From assembly GCA_964517075.1 (NCBI GenBank), contig CAZFAT010000110.1:1-11989 (forward strand): a DNA stretch of 11,989 nt, in the 5' to 3' direction. The position numbers were made by a program, and so were the translations under genes. Source of the DNA: CAZFAT01 sp964517075. Lineage in GTDB: Bacteria > Acidobacteriota > Vicinamibacteria > Vicinamibacterales > SCN-69-37. Shown here piece after piece: positions 1-7,118 of this stretch (position 1 is its first letter; every line of letters starts with the position of its first letter). The notes beneath the pieces were generated by a model that was not told the origin of the DNA, did no database searches, and saw nothing but the letters and a program-made list of their open reading frames with translations.

Positions 1-2
1 CC

Positions 3-1766
<1,764 letters not shown>

Positions 1767-1832
1767 CAGCGTTCAGCCTCTGGAGGGACGGAGGCCGTGC
1801 GGCGATGGCTCACTGGCGCCGTCCCTTGGAAG

Positions 1833-1838
1833 TAGGAT
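1833..1838 (+). promoter_or_regulatory. Possible -10 element (TAGGAT) upstream of the DUF4350-like gene
   Basis: TAGGAT matches TATAAT at four of six positions and lies 35 bases before the ATG at 1874. No good -35 is seen at 16-18 bases upstream, so this is weak. It is listed because similar TAnnnT hexamers precede several other genes in the window. Confidence 0.2.
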
Positions 1839-1861
1839 CGTCCTGCGACCCACGCCGCCAC

Positions 1862-1867
1862 AGGAGG
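1862..1867 (+). promoter_or_regulatory. Strong ribosome binding site (AGGAGG)
   Basis: A perfect AGGAGG ends six bases before the ATG at 1874. This fixes the start of the secreted DUF4350-like protein there rather than at the in-frame upstream codon at 1763, which would overlap the end of uvrA and bury the signal peptide. Confidence 0.8.
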
Positions 1868-1873
1868 CAGGAG

Positions 1874-2620
1874 ATGAAGACCTTCGCGATTCTGAGTATG
1901 GTGCTCCTCTCGGCGTCGGTCCAGGCGCAGTCGACGCCAGGAGCGAAGCCCGGGAAGGCATCCGCTCGCATCTACGCGGACCAGGCTCACGGCCAGGCGC
2001 CTCTCGCTGGTCCTTACAGTGTGATCGCGGCAAAGCTCGGCGCCGAGATCGTGCCTTCCCAGGGACCGATTACCGCGAAGGCCCTCGAGGGCTACCGGGT
2101 GCTCGTGCTGCGCGTCCCGCTGCAGGAGTTCACGCCGGGCGAACGCGACGCGATCGCCGGCTTCGTCAAGCAGGGAGGATCGCTCCTGCTGGCGTTCGAC
2201 GAAGAGCGCCGGGCGCCGCTGGCGACGACGCGCGTCAACGACCTTATCGCGCCGTTCGGCTTGAAGCTCACCGACGACACCGAGTACCTGCACAACAACG
2301 GCGCGATCGCGAAGAGGGGCGTCATCAACGCGGCCGATCGCGAGCTGCCCTTCAGCGGCGGCCGGGCGGTTGAGGGGGGCACGCCCTTCGCGTGGCAGTT
2401 GGACAAGGCCGGCCAGCCCGGCCAGGTGTTCGGCGCGTTTGCGACCGTCGGCAAGGGCGGCAAGGTCATCGTCCTCGGCGACGCCATGGTGACGCTCTTT
2501 CTGGGGACGGCCGACGGCGTGCGACTCACGGGCGTCCCGCGAGATCCGACGAGAACGACGTACTGGGGCAAGGACAGCGGCGTGTTCATGCAGGAGCTGT
2601 TCGCCTGGCTGATCAAGTGA
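1874..2620 (+). CDS. Secreted DUF4350/GATase-like domain protein
   Basis: A 248-residue protein whose precise function I do not know. It begins with a signal peptide: a short positive start (MK), a hydrophobic stretch AILSMVLLSAS, and a likely cleavage after VQAQ near residue 19. The rest reads as one alpha/beta domain. It opens with RIYADQAHGQAP, the typical opening of DUF4350/GldG-like domains. It then has a strand plus FTPGERDAIAGFVKQGGSLL and a later GKVIVLGDAMVT, the class I glutamine-amidotransferase-like (flavodoxin-like) fold seen in GldG/IFT52-related proteins. No catalytic Cys-His pair is evident, so it is more likely a ligand-binding or scaffold module than an enzyme. The start is fixed by AGGAGG six bases upstream. 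It lies in the same direction as uvrA with a 107-base gap, so cotranscription is possible but not shown. Confidence 0.78.
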   Translation: MKTFAILSMVLLSASVQAQSTPGAKPGKASARIYADQAHGQAPLAGPYSVIAAKLGAEIVPSQGPITAKALEGYRVLVLRVPLQEFTPGERDAIAGFVKQGGSLLLAFDEERRAPLATTRVNDLIAPFGLKLTDDTEYLHNNGAIAKRGVINAADRELPFSGGRAVEGGTPFAWQLDKAGQPGQVFGAFATVGKGGKVIVLGDAMVTLFLGTADGVRLTGVPRDPTRTTYWGKDSGVFMQELFAWLIK

Positions 2621-2910
2621 CGTAGTCACAGCCGAACTTCTCCTCGTGGCCACTGCGTCGCCTCGCCGGCTCGCCGATTGCCGCCGAGAACTTCATGCGC
2701 GCGGACATCAAGAAGGTCTGATCGAGGGCCCGGTTCGCAGGCCGCCGTCAATCGCGAGGCGGGCGACATCTTCGAGCGCGGAGGTTTCGGTCATGAACCT
2801 GGCCACATTATTGGACGACGACGGCGTTCCGGCTGTGAAGGCTCGGGTGCTGGCACGGACTTTGCCCCTGAGTCCACCGCTCCGCGCAGTTGCGCCAGGA
2901 GCCGACTCAT
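2621..2910 (+). other. Intergenic stretch with a short coding-like scrap
   Basis: No complete gene is convincing here. Bases 2662-2721 read, in one plus-strand frame, LAGSPIAAENFMRADIKKV followed by TGA, with G/C-rich third positions, and look like the last residues of a lost gene; I do not recognise the family. The part from 2722 to 2890 shows no clear codon bias, RNA gene or repeat. Several long open frames cross it on both strands, as expected for GC-rich DNA. Confidence 0.3.
2897..2901 (+). promoter_or_regulatory. Ribosome binding site of the PilZ-like gene (AGGAG)
   Basis: AGGAG is followed by nine bases and then ATG at 2911. This supports the ATG at 2911 over the in-frame TTG at 2890, which would place the site inside the coding region. 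Confidence 0.6.
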
Positions 2911-3288
2911 ATGCCTATGAAAGAACGTCGCCGGGCTCCCCGGCTCCAGGTGCTGGGCCGGATTCAAGGACGGCTGGTGTCGCTGCCGCTGCCGGTGGAG
3001 TTGCGCGACATGGGGCCGTTGGGATTCTCGGTCGAGAGCGCGCTGCCATTTCCGCAGGGCGCGAGGCGCCTGTTCCTCTTCACCACGGCTGGAGGTCTTC
3101 AAGTCCTCATCGAAGGCGCGGCCGTGCACTGCCGGCCTGACGATGGCAACGATGCCCGATATGTCACGGGCTTCAGGCTCGTGCAGTCTCGCCTGACCGA
3201 CACGGACGCCGACGTGAGCGTCCTCCTGGACGCCCTGAGCGGGCTGGCAGACCTGGAGGCGGACCTGACGGACACCCCCGTCGGCTGA
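2911..3288 (+). CDS. PilZ domain-like protein
   Basis: A 125-residue protein that resembles stand-alone PilZ domains, the cyclic-di-GMP receptors that act in the cytoplasm on motility, polysaccharide or secretion systems. Near the start it carries KERRRAPR, in which R7 and R11 form the RxxxR ligand-binding motif. After two predicted beta strands comes DMGPLGFSVES (from D33), at the place of the second motif [D/N]xSxxG. Here the serine is replaced by glycine (G35), so ligand binding may be weakened or lost. The remainder (FTTAGGLQVLIEGAAVHC and RYVTGFRLV) fits the beta-barrel with alternating strands. The length is normal for a single PilZ domain. It stands alone, 290 bases after its left neighbour and about 99 before the amidohydrolase, so its partner cannot be inferred from context. 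Confidence 0.72.
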   Translation: MPMKERRRAPRLQVLGRIQGRLVSLPLPVELRDMGPLGFSVESALPFPQGARRLFLFTTAGGLQVLIEGAAVHCRPDDGNDARYVTGFRLVQSRLTDTDADVSVLLDALSGLADLEADLTDTPVG

Positions 3289-3292
3289 CGGG
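3277..3292 (+). terminator. Small hairpin at the end of the PilZ-like gene
   Basis: CCCGTC, a four-base loop GGCT, then GACGGG form a perfect six-base-pair stem that includes the stop codon at 3286-3288. It is followed only by TTCGTC, not a T-run, so it may act as a weak terminator or mRNA-stabilising hairpin. Confidence 0.3.
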
Positions 3293-3355
3293 TTCGTCCC
3301 GGACGGTTCCGGACGCCTGCTTGACATTCGTCGCCGCGTCGGCCCGTGCCGCCGT

Positions 3356-3361
3356 TAGACT
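3356..3361 (+). promoter_or_regulatory. Possible -10 element (TAGACT) of the amidohydrolase gene
   Basis: TAGACT lies 26 bases before the ATG at 3388 and matches TATAAT at four of six positions. A perfect TTGACA at 3321-3326 is too far upstream (29-base spacer) to pair with it. The call rests on the hexamer and its position alone. Confidence 0.28.
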
Positions 3362-3387
3362 GAGTGGGAAAGAGCGCGGCTGGAAAC

Positions 3388-4461
3388 ATGGATGTGACGC
3401 GGCGGACCTTCCTCGACATGACGGCGGCCGCAGCGACTGCCATCGCCACACGCGTCGACCACGCCGCGGCAGCCGGAACGGCCCGCCCGCAGGACGGACC
3501 CAGTGCACCGCCGGAAATCCCCACGGCCGGTCGGCCGCAAGGCACGGACACGTTCGGTGGCAGCGTCGACGGTGTTCCGATCATCGACGCGCATATTCAT
3601 CTCTTCGACGGCACGAGGCCGCAAGGTGCGACCTACATGGGGTCGGCCTCATACCGTGAGCAATCCAAGACGTCTCTTCCCGGTCTCTACGCGCCGCTCG
3701 CCAGGCCTTCGGGCATCGTGGGCGCCATCGTCGTAGAGTCCAGCGCGTGGGTGGAAGACAATCTCTGGTACCTGGAAGTCGCCCAGCCCCATCCGATCAT
3801 CGTTGCGGTCTCGGGAAGGCTCGATCCCTACAATCCAGAGTTCGGCGAGTTTCTGGGACGGTTCCGGAAGAATCCGCTGTACCGTGCGATCCGCGCCAGC
3901 CGCTTCTACACCAACACCAACGGCAAAGTGACGCTCGACCGCGCCGCCGTGGAGAATCTCAAGCTCCTGGCAGAGGCCGACCTGGCGCAGGACACCGCGA
4001 ATCCTTCAATCCCGTTGATGACGGCCAATGTGCTGCTGGCCGACGCCCATCCGACCTTGCGCGTCATCATGGATCATCTGCCGTCATTCGATCCCACTCC
4101 CGAGAACCGGAGCGTCTATGAGACGCTCGTCAAGGAGATGGCGGACCGGCCGAACATCTTCGTCAAGCTGTCCGGGGTCTATCATCCGCGGCAAGACACG
4201 CGACAGGTCGTGGATGACTACTCAGTCTTACGTGACCGACTAGACTATCTCTACGGCATGTTCGGCGAGGACCGGGTGATCTTCGGCAGCGACTATCCCA
4301 ACTCCTACGGCGTCGCCACGATCTCGGAGGAAGTGGGGCTCATGAAGAAGTTCTTCTCCACGAAGACTCGGGCGCAGGCGGAGAAGTATTTCTGGAGGAA
4401 CGCCGCCCACGTCTACAAGTTCGTCAAGCGCGCCAGTGACCAGCCATCGATCACCAGTTAG
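3388..4461 (+). CDS. Tat-exported amidohydrolase-2 (TIM-barrel, lactonase-like) family protein
   Basis: A 357-residue metal-dependent hydrolase of the amidohydrolase-2 family (PF04909 type), whose members include L-fuconolactonase-like and 2-pyrone-4,6-dicarboxylate lactonase-like enzymes. The start at ATG 3388 places a twin-arginine signal at the very N-terminus: DVTRRTFLDM and then the hydrophobic MTAAAATAIAT. Export to the periplasm by Tat is therefore likely; an in-frame GTG at 3364 is less probable. Catalytic landmarks are IIDAHIH (H69 and H71, the HxH of strand 1), LRVIMDHLPSF (H230), and VIFGSDYPNS (D302, the last metal-site aspartate). The domain is full length up to the usual C-terminal helix, AEKYFWRNAAHVYKF. 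Substrate is not predictable from sequence alone; a sugar lactone or cyclic ester is a family-based guess. It faces the chimeric gene on its right, 35 bases away, without an obvious terminator. Confidence 0.88.
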   Translation: MDVTRRTFLDMTAAAATAIATRVDHAAAAGTARPQDGPSAPPEIPTAGRPQGTDTFGGSVDGVPIIDAHIHLFDGTRPQGATYMGSASYREQSKTSLPGLYAPLARPSGIVGAIVVESSAWVEDNLWYLEVAQPHPIIVAVSGRLDPYNPEFGEFLGRFRKNPLYRAIRASRFYTNTNGKVTLDRAAVENLKLLAEADLAQDTANPSIPLMTANVLLADAHPTLRVIMDHLPSFDPTPENRSVYETLVKEMADRPNIFVKLSGVYHPRQDTRQVVDDYSVLRDRLDYLYGMFGEDRVIFGSDYPNSYGVATISEEVGLMKKFFSTKTRAQAEKYFWRNAAHVYKFVKRASDQPSITS

Positions 4462-4484
4462 CTGAAAGCCCCGGCGAGCGACGT

Positions 4485-4703
4485 TCACTCATCCCGTCAC
4501 GCAATGAGCGGATCGATGCGGGACGTGCGGCGGGCCGGGAGATAGCTGGCGAGCAGCGCCACGGCGATCAGCACGAACGACACCGCGACATACGCCGTGG
4601 GATCGGTCGGCTGGACGTTGAAGAGCAGCGACGTCATGGAGCGGCTGAGCAGCGCGGCCCCCATCAGACCCAGCCCGACGCCGATGCCCACCGTCCACCG
4701 AGC
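4485..4703 (-). pseudogene. C-terminal remnant of an ADOP/MacB-type ABC permease
   Basis: On the minus strand this codes for the last membrane helices of an FtsX/MacB-type permease of the acidobacterial duplicated orphan permease family. It holds a glycine-rich helix (WTVGIGVGLGLMGAALLSR), the hallmark SLLFNVQPTDPTAY, a second helix (VAVSFVLIAVALLASY) and the closing LPARRTSRIDPLIA. Family members normally end in something like DPxxALRxE. Here codons for A, stop, R, D, E, stop are seen: TGA at 4497-4499 sits where leucine is expected, and the ancestral-looking stop is at 4485-4487. The 5' roughly 700 residues of a normal permease are absent. The piece is joined in frame to the end of the DUF2075 gene and forms its present C-terminus. 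Confidence 0.75.
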
Positions 4704-5990
4704 GGCCCGCTCGTTGTGAAAGACACCGGCGATGGACGTGTCGATGTAACCGTGCTGGTTCTGGTCTTCTCGGATGAGCCAGGCAGAAATGCCGGCCTCT
4801 CCTCGATTGATCTCCTGTCCGCCTCCCACGAGGCAAGTGACGACTGACCAGTGGTCATGACGGTCGAGATAAGACAGCAGGAACTCTGGCTCGGACTGGG
4901 TGAAGCCGGGACGACCTTTCTTGCGGCGCATGAAGTCGGATGTCATCTCGCGATTCCACGCGCGCTGCGCCTCATCGAAAATCACGACGCGATCAGGTGG
5001 AGGCCCGGCGTCCTTGAGACCGGCGTCCCGGAAATGATGAACGTTCTGAATGAAGGCCTTGATGGACTGTCTGATGACCCCCTTCCGAGTCCTGTCATTC
5101 TGTCGCCGCCGGCGGGCGACCTCGTCGCGCGCCAGGGCTTCACTCAGCACGGTGACCAGTGGTCCGTTGCCAGACAGGTACACGGCGTGCGTCGGAGTCT
5201 CTCCGCGCTTGTGCGTAGCGATATTTAGCCCAACCAACGTCTTGCCGGCGCCAGGCACTCCGGTCACGAAGACGATTGCCTTTTGGCGAAGCCGTCTCGA
5301 CTTCTCAATGATTTCTTCGACACGTGCAGATGTCACGCCGAGATTCTGCGCCTTTGCGTCATTGCGAGCGATCGCGTCGACCGAATGGTGTGAGTAGAGC
5401 GCCTGGGCGGCCTCGATGATCGTGGGCGTTGGGTAATACGGCGCACGGCTCCAGACGAGCGGATCAAGTGGCGGCCCTGCCGTGCGGCTCAGGGCGAGGC
5501 GAATGGCCTCGGCGAGCCTGGAAGCATTGCACCTCATAGGCGGGAAGACGCCATCGTCGGCAGGATCCAGCAGGTGAAGCGGTGCGCCAGGACCTTCAGT
5601 GGCCACAAGAATCGGCAGGATTGGCGCCGTGTGGCTGGCGCGATGGAAGTTCTTCAAATCAAGCGCGTAGTCCCACACCTGATTGTGATCGCCGATCCGG
5701 AAGTCACGTTCACCGACCTTGAACTCGATCACAACTACCGTGGGGCCCGAGACAAGCACTGCGTCTATTCGGCTGCCGATTCGTGGAACGTCGAATTCCA
5801 GGAATATCCAACCCTCGCACCCACGAACCGCGGGTTTGAGCACTGCGATTTGACCGACCCAGGCGTCGCGCTGGGAGGCGTCAATTGAGCCACTCCTCAT
5901 CGCCAGTGCGCCGACGACTGATTCCGTGGTCTCAGTCAGGAAGTCGGAGATCGGTGCCGCGTAGTACGCAGCTGGGACCAGGTGGGGCAT
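4497..5990 (-). CDS. DUF2075 nuclease-like/ATPase protein, truncated and fused to a permease tail
   Basis: A 497-residue open frame in two unrelated parts. Residues 1 to about 405 are the front of a DUF2075 (Schlafen-like, superfamily-1-helicase-like) protein. The start AAYYAAPISDFL matches the usual N-terminus of this group. D76 (RIDAVLV) with E89-x-K91 (VIEFKVGE) forms a PD-(D/E)xK-like nuclease signature. GVPGAGKT (244-251) is Walker A, VVIFDEAQ (335-342) is Walker B, and CLVGGGQEIN (386-395) is the following sensor-like motif. The rest of the ATPase, roughly the last third in intact relatives, is missing. After an unassigned linker of about 25 residues the protein continues as the last 68 residues of an ADOP permease with two hydrophobic helices. 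It is probably a non-functional deletion fusion, though translation remains open. Relatives are thought to act on nucleic acid; any role in phage defence is inference. The start at 5990 has no clear ribosome binding site. Confidence 0.8.
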   Translation of the reverse strand: MPHLVPAAYYAAPISDFLTETTESVVGALAMRSGSIDASQRDAWVGQIAVLKPAVRGCEGWIFLEFDVPRIGSRIDAVLVSGPTVVVIEFKVGERDFRIGDHNQVWDYALDLKNFHRASHTAPILPILVATEGPGAPLHLLDPADDGVFPPMRCNASRLAEAIRLALSRTAGPPLDPLVWSRAPYYPTPTIIEAAQALYSHHSVDAIARNDAKAQNLGVTSARVEEIIEKSRRLRQKAIVFVTGVPGAGKTLVGLNIATHKRGETPTHAVYLSGNGPLVTVLSEALARDEVARRRRQNDRTRKGVIRQSIKAFIQNVHHFRDAGLKDAGPPPDRVVIFDEAQRAWNREMTSDFMRRKKGRPGFTQSEPEFLLSYLDRHDHWSVVTCLVGGGQEINRGEAGISAWLIREDQNQHGYIDTSIAGVFHNERAARWTVGIGVGLGLMGAALLSRSMTSLLFNVQPTDPTAYVAVSFVLIAVALLASYLPARRTSRIDPLIA

Positions 5991-6022
5991 CGTCCAGGCG
6001 CGGCCAGGTTACACCGGTTCCC

Positions 6023-6247
6023 CAGCGGTTCACCCCCTCCTGGATCCGGTTCAGCCCCGCCCGGCAGCGCATCACCGGAGGCTGGCAGGTCGCGCCCGAG
6101 GCGGCGGCCGTCGTGGACGCCGCCATCGCCTCGGCGCCGCCCGGCAACGCGTGTTGGGCTCTTCCGGTGGAGCCGATGCTGGATGTCCAACGCCGCCGTG
6201 CGGTCTGGGAGCGCGCGCTGATGCGGGTGCGGATGCGAGCCGAGTGA
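6023..6247 (+). pseudogene. Gene-end remnant, possibly the tail of a TPR protein
   Basis: The plus-strand frame ending in TGA at 6245-6247 has strongly G/C-biased third positions from about 6023 onward, the pattern of real coding DNA here, but no start or ribosome binding site of its own. It codes for about 74 residues including VVDAAIASAPPGNACW and ALPVEPMLDVQRRRAVW. The PPG...W..PVEPML pattern resembles the C-terminal tail of TPR-repeat proteins, often attached to Ser/Thr kinases or transcriptional regulators in Acidobacteriota; that match is from memory and uncertain. The upstream part of the gene has been lost, cut close to the start of the divergent DUF2075 gene at 5990. The scrap ends 20 bases before the end of the PIN toxin gene. 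Confidence 0.4.
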
Positions 6248-6266
6248 GCGCGGCGCGCCAGGTCGC

Positions 6267-6689
6267 TCAGACGGACGCGTCGATCGCGCGCACAAGGCCC
6301 GTGCGGCCTGCATACTCCAGAACCTGGCGATCGGCGGTGACGAGCGAGAGGCCGTGTTCCCGGGCGGTCGCCACGAGCCAGCGGTCAATGGGATCCGCCA
6401 GGGCGGAGGCTGGAATGAGCCCGGCGTCCACGGCCACATCCCGTTCGAGGTCCAGGATCCGGAGACCACTCCGCTCGATGGACTCGCGGACCCACCGCTC
6501 GAGGGGCAGCGTGAATCGAAGGCGGCCCGCCGTGTGGAGCGCGGCCGCTTCGAAGATGGACGCCACCGAGAGGTACGCGGCCGCGCCGTTGTCGGCGCTC
6601 GTGACCTGCTTGAGCCGGCGTCGGGTTCTCGCGCCCAGCCTGGTGCCGCCGTCGGCCGCCCAGATCCAGACATGTGTGTCCAGCAGCAC
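6267..6689 (-). CDS. vapC: PIN-domain toxin (VapC family)
   Basis: A 140-residue PIN-domain ribonuclease, the toxin of a type II toxin-antitoxin pair; family members cut tRNA or other RNA using Mg2+. All acidic active-site residues are visible: D4 in LLDTHVWIW, E47 in SVASIFEAA, D99/D102 in LADPIDRWLVATA, and D120 in LVTADRQVLEY. The common histidine before DPxDR is alanine here, a tolerated variation as far as I can tell. The length is normal. The start is GTG at 6687-6689, one base after the antitoxin stop codon, so the two genes form a translationally linked operon with the antitoxin first. The gene ends next to a plus-strand gene scrap, consistent with insertion of the pair into degraded DNA. 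Confidence 0.9.
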   Translation of the reverse strand: MLLDTHVWIWAADGGTRLGARTRRRLKQVTSADNGAAAYLSVASIFEAAALHTAGRLRFTLPLERWVRESIERSGLRILDLERDVAVDAGLIPASALADPIDRWLVATAREHGLSLVTADRQVLEYAGRTGLVRAIDASV

Positions 6690-6690
6690 G

Positions 6691-6954
6691 TCAGATGTCG
6701 TCTGGCCCGCTGACCGCCCAGGCGCCGGGCACCGGCTCGAAGGGCCCGTCGTAGGCCACCACCGAGCCGGTCATGGAGCCAACGAGCGACACCGGCTCGG
6801 AGGGATCGATGGGCGCGAGCCGGGCGACGGGCCGGCCATGCCGCGTGACAATCACCTCGGTCCTCGATTCCTTGACCCGGTCCACGAGCTCAAGGCACCG
6901 CGCCTTGAACTCGGCGGATCCGTACCGGACCGACGCGGCGCGCTTCCTGGCCAT
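6691..6954 (-). CDS. Phd/YefM-type antitoxin
   Basis: An 87-residue antitoxin of the Phd/YefM family. The N-terminal half (from about residue 10) has the typical SAEFKARCLELVDRVKES followed by EVIVTRHGRPVARLAPI, the dimerising DNA-binding fold. The C-terminal half (VVAYDGPFEPVPGAWAVS) is acidic and extended, as expected for the segment that wraps the toxin. It is the first gene of the pair. By family knowledge it should bind the PIN toxin and repress its own promoter. The start ATG at 6952-6954 sits in the centre of a perfect 14-base palindrome and only nine bases after a good -10 hexamer, with no ribosome binding site, so translation may begin from a leaderless or nearly leaderless mRNA. Confidence 0.88.
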   Translation of the reverse strand: MARKRAASVRYGSAEFKARCLELVDRVKESRTEVIVTRHGRPVARLAPIDPSEPVSLVGSMTGSVVAYDGPFEPVPGAWAVSGPDDI

Positions 6955-6960
6955 GGCCAG
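6947..6960. promoter_or_regulatory. 14-base perfect palindrome over the antitoxin start codon
   Basis: CTGGCCATGGCCAG is a perfect palindrome whose central CATG contains the antitoxin start codon read on the minus strand. It is a candidate operator for autoregulation by the Phd/YefM protein, whose known sites are short palindromes near the start of the operon. A GC-rich palindrome of this size may also arise by chance. Confidence 0.4.
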
Positions 6961-6963
6961 AAT

Positions 6964-6991
6964 ATTATGTCCAGTTCTGTGGGGCGTGCAA
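6964..6991 (-). promoter_or_regulatory. Promoter of the toxin-antitoxin operon
   Basis: On the minus strand TTGCAC (6986-6991), a 16-base spacer and CATAAT (6964-6969) form a good sigma-70-like promoter. The start codon follows nine bases after the -10, so transcription should begin at or just before the ATG. The inverted repeat CAGAA (6958-6962) and TTCTG (6975-6979) flanks the -10 and is a second possible operator. Confidence 0.45.
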
Positions 6992-7066
6992 GCGGCGCGG
7001 GTGCACTTTCCGCGAGGCGACGCCGGGGTGCATCTGTTTGCGCGAACGACCGCGACTGAGAGATGC

Positions 7067-7072
7067 TATCGT
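7067..7072 (+). promoter_or_regulatory. Possible extended -10 (TGCTATCGT) of the Gfo/Idh/MocA gene
   Basis: TATCGT preceded by TGC has the form of an extended -10 and lies 46 bases before the ATG at 7119. No matching -35 is seen. The region 6992-7118 between it and the divergent toxin-antitoxin operon holds no gene. Confidence 0.27.
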
Positions 7073-7118
7073 CCAGTGACCGGGCGTCGAGTCGGTCGTT
7101 TATCAACTGGAGATCGTC

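Noticed and set aside
2646..3140. 164-codon plus-strand open frame over the 2.6-2.9 kb gap
   Set aside because: No ribosome binding site, no codon bias, and it overlaps the PilZ-like gene in another frame.
3321..3326. Perfect TTGACA upstream of the amidohydrolase gene
   Set aside because: No -10 hexamer lies 16-18 bases downstream (CCGTGC is found there), so it is probably chance.
5936..6673. 245-codon minus-strand open frame across the toxin gene
   Set aside because: Out of frame with the PIN protein, which has all active-site residues; the product is low complexity.
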